From positions 1 to 22,003 of the forward strand of contig CAMYCX010000015.1 of NCBI GenBank assembly GCA_947254705.1: a DNA stretch of 22,003 bases, given 5' to 3'. Within the stretch, counting starts at the first letter, position 1; every line of letters begins with the position of its first letter. The notes below the pieces were generated by a model. It was not told the DNA's origin, searched no databases, and saw nothing but the letters and a program-made list of their open reading frames with translations. Source of the stretch: an uncultured Veillonellaceae bacterium (lineage in GTDB: Bacteria; Bacillota; Negativicutes; Veillonellales; Negativicoccaceae). The position numbers and the translations under genes are program-made. Of this stretch, positions 16,473 to 22,003 are shown in pieces.

Positions 16473-16583
16473 TTATTTCCGTATCGGGATCCGTGCATGC
16501 GGCGCCGCCAACTCCGCCGACAAACGTCGCACCAGCTCTCCCAATAACCAAACCAACAATCGTAACCAATCATCTCGTGTCAT
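16473..16583 (-). CDS. 36-residue amphipathic peptide
   Basis: A short gene with a strong ribosome site (AAAGGAGG, 5-base spacer). It encodes MTRDDWLRLLVWLLGELVRR followed by a basic tail ending IPIRK. Residues 6-22 form a strongly amphipathic helix (Trp/Leu face, Arg/Glu face), too short and charged for a standard membrane span but suited to lie on a membrane. It is first in the cluster, 9 bases before the amidase. It sits where the tiny YvrJ protein occurs in related DUF1659/DUF2922 clusters, but the sequence does not look like YvrJ. A holin-like or amidase-partner role is only a guess. Confidence 0.65.
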   Translation of the reverse strand: MTRDDWLRLLVWLLGELVRRLSAELAAPHARIPIRK

Positions 16584-16611
16584 CGTACCTCCTTTCTCCC
16601 TGCGTTCACTC

Positions 16612-16641
16612 TCTATATTCCCTTTCCGTCGAAATGTGCAA
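16612..16641 (-). promoter_or_regulatory. Possible promoter of the 36-aa peptide-amidase cluster
   Basis: Minus strand TTGCAC (16636-16641), 18-base spacer, TATAGA (16612-16617), about 30 bases before the peptide start. Confidence 0.4.
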
Positions 16642-16669
16642 GGTGCGTGATCAAAAAAATTTTGCACGC

Positions 16670-16695
16670 AAAAAAACCGCACCGAAGTGCGGTTT
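16670..16695 (-). terminator. Terminator of the glmS-trpS operon
   Basis: Nine-base stem AAACCGCAC/GTGCGGTTT capped by a C(UUCG)G tetraloop in the RNA, followed by a T-run; 33 bases after the trpS stop. Confidence 0.9.
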
Positions 16696-16727
16696 ACATT
16701 TCTGCCCGTAATATAGCGGCGACACGC

Positions 16728-17711
16728 TCAGCGATACAAGCCCATCGCTTCTACCGCCCTACGATATGTGACGGATGCTTTGGCATGCGCTTTTTCTCGT
16801 CCTTCATCCAAAATACGCGTCAGCTCCGGACTGCCGACCAATTCGTGATACCGACGGCGAATCGGTTCCAATTCGCCCACGACCAAATCGGCCACGTCTT
16901 TTTTCAACGTGCCGTAGCCCTGCCCATCATACAACTGCTCCAACTCGGCAAATGTCCGGCCGGAAATCGCGGCGTGGATACTGAGCAAATTGGACACGCC
17001 CGGTTTGTGTTCCTTATCATAACGAATCACGCTGTCCGAATCCGTCTGCGCCCGTTTGATTTTACGCACGATATCGTCCGTTTCGTCAAGCAGATAAATC
17101 GTCGCCGTCCGATTGTCATCGGACTTGCTCATCTTCTTCATCGGCTCTTGCAGACTCATCACTCGTGCGCCGCCTTGCGGTACCCACATCTCCGGAATCG
17201 TAAACACCTCGCCGTAACGATAGTTGAACCGTTCCGCCAACGTGCGGGTAATCTCCATATGCTGTCGCTGGTCTTCACCGACCGGCACCAAATTCGTCTG
17301 ATACAGCAGGATATCGGCCGCCATCAACGGCGGATAAGTCATCAGTCCGAGCGGAATCGAATCGCCCTGTTTCCGTGCTTTATCCTTGTATTGTGTCATC
17401 CGTTCCATCTCACCGACGTACGACGTCGTGATCATAATCCAACCGAGCAGCGCATGCTCGGGAACTTCCGACTGCACAAATAACGTCGCCTTCGCGGGAT
17501 CGAGTCCCGCCGCCAGATAAATCGCCGCCAACTCCGTCGTGCGTGCATGCAACTGTTTCGGATCTTGCGGCACGGTAATCGCGTGCTGATTGACCACGCA
17601 ATAATAGCACTCATGCGTATCCTGGAACGGGATAAAATTCTTGAGTGCGCCCAAGTAATTTCCCAATGTCAAATCGCCACTCGGCTGAATGCCGGAAAAT
17701 ATCGTATTCAT
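16728..17711 (-). CDS. trpS: Tryptophan--tRNA ligase
   Basis: Class I aminoacyl-tRNA synthetase of 327 residues that charges tRNA-Trp. The N-terminus MNTIFSGIQPSGDLTLGNYL carries the HIGH-equivalent TLGN (15-18), a form also seen in Bacillus TrpRS (TIGN). The second signature KMSKS is at 193-197 (MKKMSKSDDN). Length and ends fit the family. AAGGAGG precedes the start. It lies only 15 bases after glmS, so both share one transcript, and no T-box lies in front of it. Expression therefore probably follows the glmS promoter. Confidence 0.95.
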   Translation of the reverse strand: MNTIFSGIQPSGDLTLGNYLGALKNFIPFQDTHECYYCVVNQHAITVPQDPKQLHARTTELAAIYLAAGLDPAKATLFVQSEVPEHALLGWIMITTSYVGEMERMTQYKDKARKQGDSIPLGLMTYPPLMAADILLYQTNLVPVGEDQRQHMEITRTLAERFNYRYGEVFTIPEMWVPQGGARVMSLQEPMKKMSKSDDNRTATIYLLDETDDIVRKIKRAQTDSDSVIRYDKEHKPGVSNLLSIHAAISGRTFAELEQLYDGQGYGTLKKDVADLVVGELEPIRRRYHELVGSPELTRILDEGREKAHAKASVTYRRAVEAMGLYR

Positions 17712-17726
17712 ACTGCCTCCTTGACC

Positions 17727-19556
17727 TTATTCCACCGTCACGGATTTGGCCAAATTCCGCGGCTTGTCCACATCCGTACCGCGGGTGATCGCCGCATAAT
17801 ACGCCAACAGCTGCAACGGAATCACCGCCAAAATCGGAGCGACATAGCGATGTACGTGCGGAATCCGAATCACATGATCCGCCGAGGCTTCCAGCAACGG
17901 ATCGTCTTCGTATCCGATCGCGATGATAATCGCCTCACGCGCCGCCACTTCCTGCATATTATTGTACATTTTTTCACGGACATCATCCTGTGTAACCAGT
18001 GCGATGATCGGCGTACCCGCCACCACCAGTGCCAACGTACCGTGTTTAAGCTCTCCGCCCGCATACGCTTCCGCGTGAATATACGAAATTTCTTTTAACT
18101 TCAACGCCCCTTCCATCGCGACCGCATAGTCAATCGAGCGCCCGAGGAAGAATACGTCTTCGACAAACCCGTACTGTTGGGCGAACATCTTGATGGCATC
18201 CGTGCTTTCAAACACCCGGTTCGTCTTGTCCGGCAACGTGAGCAATCCTTCTACGATCGCCCGTTCTTCCGTTTCGCTCAGATGCCCGTTCAAGCGGCCC
18301 ATGTACACGGCCAACAACAGCAATGCCACCAGCTGTGTCGTATACGCCTTTGTCGAGGCAACGGAAATCTCCGGCCCCGCCATGGTGTACACCGCGGCAT
18401 CCGACTCACGGGCAATCGACGATCCCACCGTATTGGTGATCGCCAGACTCTTCGCCCCGCGCCGTTTCGCCTCCTTGAGTGCCGCCAAGGTGTCGATCGT
18501 CTCTCCCGACTGACTGATCGTAATGCAGAACGTGGACGAATCCGTGAGCGGATCCCGATACCGATACTCGGACGCGATCTCCACTTCCACCGGAATACGG
18601 GCCAACTGCTCGATATAATACTTCGCCACCAATCCCGCATGATACGCCGTACCGCAAGCGGTAATCAGGATTTTATGAATTCCCGCCAAATCCGACGGTT
18701 CCCAACCCAATTCATCAAAATATACCGACATCGTATCTTTGTTGATATGTGTCGCCATCGTATCGCGCAACGCCTTCGGCTGTTCGTGGATCTCCTTGAG
18801 CATGAAATGTTCATAGCCGCCTTTTTCCGCCGCTTCCGCCGTCCACGTCACCCGATACACCTTCTTGTCGACCGGCCGACCTTCCCGGTCCATGACTTCG
18901 ACACCGTCCGCCGTCACGACCGCCAGTTCCCCGTCATTGAGGATATAGGTATCGCGCGTACGCTGAATAATCGCCGGAATATCCGAGGCGATAAAGTTTT
19001 CGCCTTTCCCCAAACCGACAATAAGCGGATTATCCTTCTTGGTGCAAATCAGACGCGACGGATCATGACTGTCCATAAACACCAGAGAATACGACCCTTC
19101 CACCATCTGCAATACATAGCGCACCGTGGCGAGGAAATCGCCTTGATCGTACTCCGCACACAGATGCGGGATCACTTCCGTATCGGTATCCGACAGGAAT
19201 GTATGTCCCTTGGCGATCAAATCTTTTTTGAGCGCCATAAAGTTCTCGATAATCCCGTTATGTACCACGACAAAACGTCCGCTGCCGTCGGCATGCGGAT
19301 GCGCATTTACATCGGACGGACGGCCATGCGTCGCCCAACGGGTATGACCGATCCCCACCGATCCGTGAATCGGATGCGTTTCGATATACGCCGCCAAATT
19401 ATCCAGACGACCGACCTTTTTGCAAATCGTAATCGCGCCGTCATCATAACACGCAATCCCCGAGGAATCATACCCGCGATACTCGAGTTTGCGCAATCCT
19501 TCCATCAGAAAACGGACCGCATCACCGTGTCCGATATATCCTACAATGCCACACAT
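17727..19556 (-). CDS. glmS: Glutamine--fructose-6-phosphate aminotransferase (isomerizing)
   Basis: Enzyme of 609 residues making glucosamine-6-phosphate from fructose-6-P and glutamine, the first step towards UDP-GlcNAc for peptidoglycan and LPS. The start is fixed by MCGIVGYIG, since Cys2 must become the N-terminal nucleophile; AAAGGAG lies upstream. The open frame to 19634 is leader. The glutaminase half runs to about residue 220 (GHTRWATHGRPSD, HNGIIEN). Two SIS domains follow (ACGTAYHAG, TISQSGETIDTLAALKEAK, GRSIDYAVAMEGALKLKE), and the C-terminus DKPRNLAKSVTVE is canonical. trpS follows in the same operon. Confidence 0.97.
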   Translation of the reverse strand: MCGIVGYIGHGDAVRFLMEGLRKLEYRGYDSSGIACYDDGAITICKKVGRLDNLAAYIETHPIHGSVGIGHTRWATHGRPSDVNAHPHADGSGRFVVVHNGIIENFMALKKDLIAKGHTFLSDTDTEVIPHLCAEYDQGDFLATVRYVLQMVEGSYSLVFMDSHDPSRLICTKKDNPLIVGLGKGENFIASDIPAIIQRTRDTYILNDGELAVVTADGVEVMDREGRPVDKKVYRVTWTAEAAEKGGYEHFMLKEIHEQPKALRDTMATHINKDTMSVYFDELGWEPSDLAGIHKILITACGTAYHAGLVAKYYIEQLARIPVEVEIASEYRYRDPLTDSSTFCITISQSGETIDTLAALKEAKRRGAKSLAITNTVGSSIARESDAAVYTMAGPEISVASTKAYTTQLVALLLLAVYMGRLNGHLSETEERAIVEGLLTLPDKTNRVFESTDAIKMFAQQYGFVEDVFFLGRSIDYAVAMEGALKLKEISYIHAEAYAGGELKHGTLALVVAGTPIIALVTQDDVREKMYNNMQEVAAREAIIIAIGYEDDPLLEASADHVIRIPHVHRYVAPILAVIPLQLLAYYAAITRGTDVDKPRNLAKSVTVE

Positions 19557-19575
19557 CGTAATCTCCTTTACGGCT

Positions 19576-19613
19576 TCACTGTCAAACGCCGACGTATCGG
19601 CGCTGTCGACAAC
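19576..19613 (-). promoter_or_regulatory. Stem-loop in the glmS leader
   Basis: The roughly 80-base leader contains a hairpin CGCCGA-TACG-TCGGCG flanked by CTGT...ACAG arms. It lacks the conserved core of the glmS ribozyme and is far too short for it. Role unknown. Confidence 0.3.
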
Positions 19614-19641
19614 AGTTAATTTTCCATGAAACACTGTATGT

Positions 19642-19670
19642 ATTGTAGCCTAAAACGGGCAAAAACACAA
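19642..19670 (-). promoter_or_regulatory. Sigma-70 promoter of glmS-trpS
   Basis: Minus strand TTGTGT (19665-19670), 17-base spacer, TACAAT (19642-19647). Confidence 0.6.
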
Positions 19671-19685
19671 CACCGTTCCCCGCCG

Positions 19686-20486
19686 TCATGCCCTGCCATC
19701 GTCCGCCGTACGACCGACCCGTTCGGCAAGGCAACCGCCGCCGATGACACCCGCCGTTTCCCAGATCGACCCGCCGGCGATCGCGGCAAGAGAAAGAGGC
19801 GCCTGCACCGCGAGCCAAGTCGTCACCGCCGTCACCGCAAGATACACGAGAAACCCGAGTATCGCCGCCAACGCACGCCGCCGCTTGTCACCGGGGCGCC
19901 CGATAAAATACAAACCGCCGAACATCACCGCGGCGACAAACGGTGTCAACACCCGCATCGCGGCCAGTACCATCCCGCCGCCGACCGCCACGGTTTCTCC
20001 CTGCAACACCGCATCACTGATCGTGGCCGCCGCCCATGCCCCGCAAATCGCACCGATCGGCGTCACATACGGCACAACGGTTACGGTGCCGACGAGTCGC
20101 CACAATCGCCGCGCCGCGCCCGTCAGACGATCGTCCGCCGCCAGTGCCGCCATGACCGCTACGACCAATACACCGTACCCCGCCGCCATCGCCGCAACGG
20201 CGACAGCGTATTCTCCCGCCGTCATCATCGTCAGCACACCGAGCTCATCCCACACCAGCATCGCGCCCAGTATCGTCATCGCCCACGGCAGCCAGCATGC
20301 CGTTTGGATGAGCGCCACCCGCCGGTATGAACCCGCCGACCGATACGACACGCCGACGACGCCCGCCAGCACGAGATACAATATTCCCGCCTGTCCCGCC
20401 GGCAGACCGAGCGCCTGCGCCAGTGCCGGAATGCCCGCCACCGCGATCGTCGCCGCTCCGTATTGCCTGATCCCCTGTCCGTCCAT
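19686..20486 (-). CDS. Multi-spanning membrane protein, family not recognised
   Basis: Protein of 266 residues with about seven hydrophobic segments rich in Ala, Gly and Val, for example AATIAVAGIPALAQALGL, WLPWAMTILGAMLVW and YAVAVAAMAAGYGVLVVAVM. No enzyme motif was recognised. A cytosolic Arg-rich loop (GAARRLWRLVG) and a positively charged GRPGDKRRRAL loop fit the positive-inside rule. CGAGGTGA precedes the start, and TGGTATAAT lies only about 23 bases upstream of it. The coding side looks real (strong GC-rich codon use, ribosome site, promoter), but the function is unknown. It stands alone between glmS and the GT25 locus. Confidence 0.75.
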   Translation of the reverse strand: MDGQGIRQYGAATIAVAGIPALAQALGLPAGQAGILYLVLAGVVGVSYRSAGSYRRVALIQTACWLPWAMTILGAMLVWDELGVLTMMTAGEYAVAVAAMAAGYGVLVVAVMAALAADDRLTGAARRLWRLVGTVTVVPYVTPIGAICGAWAAATISDAVLQGETVAVGGGMVLAAMRVLTPFVAAVMFGGLYFIGRPGDKRRRALAAILGFLVYLAVTAVTTWLAVQAPLSLAAIAGGSIWETAGVIGGGCLAERVGRTADDGRA

Positions 20487-20544
20487 GATTCACCTCGCTG
20501 TTGCCTGTATTATACCATGAACCTACCGCCCGCCTATGCGGCCG
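20483..20544 (+). repeat. Degenerate 62-bp direct repeat, left copy
   Basis: Matches 21668-21728 at about 45 of 62 positions by eye, with one single-base gap; a 15-base core AACCTACCGCCCGCC is identical. This copy contains the promoter, ribosome site and start codon of the membrane protein gene (minus strand). Confidence 0.6.
20509..20517 (-). promoter_or_regulatory. Extended -10 promoter of the membrane protein gene
   Basis: Minus strand TGGTATAAT with a very short leader (about 15 bases from predicted start site to ATG). Confidence 0.5.
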
Positions 20545-20647
20545 ACATGCTTCGTCATTTACGCTGCGACGAAATATCGATCGGCACAATCTGCCACAAA
20601 CATTTATCCCGCTCACGAAAAGGCCGTCACTTGATATTCTTTTTACA

Positions 20648-20656
20648 TGCTATAAT
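20648..20656 (+). promoter_or_regulatory. Extended -10 promoter of the GT25 gene
   Basis: TGCTATAAT, 83 bases before the GT25 start codon, in an AT-rich stretch. The TTGATA (20632-20637) is spaced only about 13-14 bases away, too short for a normal -35. Confidence 0.45.
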
Positions 20657-20739
20657 TAGGATAAGTATTTTTATTTATTACCTTAAAAATGTCGCTAGAA
20701 AATGATCGTCACCGCATGTTCACAGCAAGGAGAAACCGC

Positions 20740-21532
20740 ATGAACTCACCGGCAAAAACAACGCAGAAATCGTTACATTATTACGTTATTAATTTACCGC
20801 AGTCAGATGAACGACGCCGACACATGCGCGACGTATTGGGGTCGCTGTTCTCCCCCCCCCCCGATTCGCTTTTTCACCGCCGTCGCAGGTGCGGATTTAT
20901 CATCCGAGGAACGTTCCGCCGTATGTGCCGATAAAGATCTGACATACACGGAACTTGGCTGTGCATTAAGTCATCAAGGTGTATACCGGTCCATGTTGGA
21001 AGCCAATGAGGAATACGCCTTTGTTTTTGAAGACGACATCGAGAAAACGGAAAAGGCCACGATAGAAGTATTAACAAGCTGTCGTGATTTTATCCTTACC
21101 CGCTCTCGTCCTACCGTGATTACTCTGTATCGTCAGCGGTTACCGCTGGCGCGTGTCGGTACGGTGGGTACCGATATACCCGTATATCATGCGTGCCGCG
21201 GTGCAGGTGCCTATGCCTATATCATTAATTTGGCGGCGGCCAAAACACTTCTTCAAGTTAACACTCCCGTCCGTTTTGAAGCGGATATGTGGGTATTATT
21301 TGACCGTGCGAAATTAATCGACACTTATTTTCTCGGCGAAACGCTGTTTTACCCCGCCTCTTTGCCCAGCACCATTGAGGGCGCCGGCAAGCGAGCAAAC
21401 GATTCGCGTGATCACCGGCGCCGCAAGTCAGAGTTTTTACGCCAACACGGATATACCTTCACAGATACGCTGCACTCCTGTCTTGCGCCACGGTATTATG
21501 CGCTATTAAGGGCATTACGACTGATCAAGTAA
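20740..21532 (+). pseudogene. GT25-family LOS glycosyltransferase, frameshifted at a C11 tract (phase OFF)
   Basis: The start ATG at 20740 has AAGGAG upstream (7-base spacer) and reads LHYYVINLPQSDERRRHM, the GT25 N-terminus. At 20852-20862 a run of 11 C breaks the frame: the protein ends after 64 residues at 20934. The rest lies in the +1 frame: IRFFTAVAGADLSSEE, LTYTELGCALSHQGVYRSML and YAFVFEDDIE (the DDx acidic motif). Removing one C joins both parts as SLFSPPPIRFFTAVAGADL, which is the normal family junction, giving 263 residues. The family adds galactose or glucose to lipooligosaccharide. Codon use is AT-richer than its neighbours, suggesting transfer. It is either a phase-variable gene caught OFF or a sequencing error in the tract. 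Confidence 0.85.
20852..20862 (+). repeat. Homopolymeric C11 tract inside the GT25 gene
   Basis: Eleven consecutive C residues within the coding region, about 38 codons from the start. By far the longest G/C run in the window; such tracts slip during replication. Confidence 0.97.
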
Positions 21533-21614
21533 ATAAAATTCCCTTGCACGCCAATCAAAAGAGATGCAAGAAATTACCCCGCCCCATTAAAAACGTTCCC
21601 CCAAACAGCCAGAC

Positions 21615-21637
21615 AAAAATCCCGTACGGGATTTTTT
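21615..21637 (+). terminator. Terminator downstream of GT25
   Basis: Palindrome AAAAATCCCG/CGGGATTTTT (short loop) followed by a T-run, 83 bases after the GT25 stop. Because it is symmetric it could also act on the minus strand. Confidence 0.75.
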
Positions 21638-21667
21638 ATTGCTCGTCCACGATTTCTTTCACCATAT

Positions 21668-21728
21668 CCGCCATTCATCTCGCCGCTATCCGTGCTGCGC
21701 CATAAACCTACCGCCCGCCATGCAGCCG
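21668..21728 (+). repeat. Degenerate 62-bp direct repeat, right copy
   Basis: The partner of 20483-20544. Here the -10 and start codon equivalents are mutated, so it is not an active copy of the membrane-gene promoter. It lies just upstream of the DEAD-box helicase promoter. The rest of the 258-base gap between GT25 and the helicase holds only the terminator and promoter. Confidence 0.6.
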
Positions 21729-21740
21729 CAGTTACCCCCG

Positions 21741-21749
21741 TGATATAAT
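21741..21749 (+). promoter_or_regulatory. Extended -10 promoter of the DEAD-box helicase
   Basis: TGATATAAT, 41 bases before the start codon; no good -35. Confidence 0.5.
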
Positions 21750-21790
21750 AGGTAGTATCAATAATGATCTGTGCATACAAAGGAGTATTC

Positions 21791-22003
21791 ATGACTACAT
21801 TCAACACACTCGGCGTGATTTCCGACCTGACCGACGCGCTCGCTCGTACGGGCATCACCGCGCCGACCGACATTCAGACCCGCGCCCTGCCGCCTGCCTT
21901 TAAAGGCCGTGACATCTTGGCGCACAGCCGCACCGGCACCGGTAAGACACTTGCCTTTCTGTTGCCGTTGCTCCAACGCGTTCGTGCCGATGAAGCCAAA
22001 GAA
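21791..22003 (+). CDS. DEAD-box RNA helicase, N-terminal fragment
   Basis: The first 71 codons of an ATP-dependent RNA helicase; the rest lies beyond the window. The Q motif is visible as GITAPTDIQTRALP (Gln29) and the Walker A motif as SRTGTGKT (46-53), in the usual DEAD-box spacing after LAH; most relatives read AQTGTGKT. AAAGGAG lies upstream of the start. Bacterial relatives unwind structured RNA in ribosome assembly or cold response. The subfamily (DeaD, RhlE or other) cannot be told from the N-terminus alone. Confidence 0.9.
   Translation, partial: MTTFNTLGVISDLTDALARTGITAPTDIQTRALPPAFKGRDILAHSRTGTGKTLAFLLPLLQRVRADEAKE

Noticed and set aside
17712..17726. T-box in front of trpS
   Set aside because: Only 15 bases separate trpS from glmS, and no T-box element can fit.
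18177..19619. Long open frame of 480 codons antisense to glmS
   Set aside because: It lies wholly opposite glmS, is rich in Arg and His as expected from a reverse-frame reading, and has no start signal.
19557..19640. glmS ribozyme
   Set aside because: The leader is too short and lacks the conserved core sequences.
20807..21532. Reading the GT25 body as a separate intact gene starting at 20807
   Set aside because: The ATG has no ribosome site. The first 15 residues are unlike the family, while the true GT25 N-terminus lies in the other frame just upstream, joined by the C11 tract.
21629..21690. A 12-codon minus-strand mini-ORF (MADMVKEIVDEQ) ending at the symmetric terminator
   Set aside because: It has no promoter and the equivalent -10 in the repeat is destroyed; too short to support.

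Overview
The window looks like a chromosomal segment of a diderm Firmicute, most likely a Negativicutes member of the Veillonellales type; the genus cannot be fixed from sequence alone. The main evidence is an SLH-domain outer-membrane porin (OmpM type) with a C-terminal Phe, next to the start of a TonB-dependent receptor. Envelope-sugar transferases (an ArnT/PMT-type GT39 and a LOS-type GT25) sit beside Firmicutes-type small genes (DUF1659, DUF2922). Most genes are GC-rich; the GT25 locus near the right end is visibly AT-richer.

Layout. 1-2100: a TonB receptor start (cut by the window edge) and the SLH porin, both on the minus strand and each with a clear promoter. 2218-4828 (+): three overlapping genes, namely an orphan NMT1/THI5-like lipoprotein, an alpha/beta-hydrolase whose nucleophile position is Gly, and an isochorismatase-family cysteine hydrolase; a shared terminator follows. 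4871-7965 (-): exonuclease III, GT39 and a uracil-DNA glycosylase, tightly packed. 8013-9563 (-): a ClC antiporter with a C-terminal RCK_C-like domain. 9676-11315 (+): the conserved ACT (UPF0237) and PFL-family (UPF0210) pair. 11505-15207 (-): a complete SBP, fused permease and ATPase ABC transporter of the Fbp/2-aminoethylphosphonate class; two exact tandem 11-bp repeats replace its -35 region. 15406-16583 (-): a 36-residue peptide, a signal-less amidase, DUF1659 and DUF2922. 16728-19556 (-): glmS and trpS. 19686-20486 (-): an unrecognised membrane protein. 20740-21532 (+): a GT25 glycosyltransferase broken at a run of 11 C. 21791-end (+): the start of a DEAD-box RNA helicase.

Most notable. 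(1) The GT25 gene looks like a phase-variable (ON/OFF) contingency locus: C11 is out of frame, and C10 or C13 would restore a normal GT25 of about 263 residues. (2) The GT25 locus lies between two degenerate copies of a segment of about 62 bp whose differences are almost all transitions. (3) The lipoprotein, Ser-less hydrolase and cysteine-hydrolase operon recalls the RutB/RutD enzyme pair without the oxygenase, a possible uncharacterised amide or ureide pathway. (4) The Fbp/AEP-type transporter promoter has Pho-box-like geometry. No tRNA, rRNA, CRISPR array or insertion sequence was seen.
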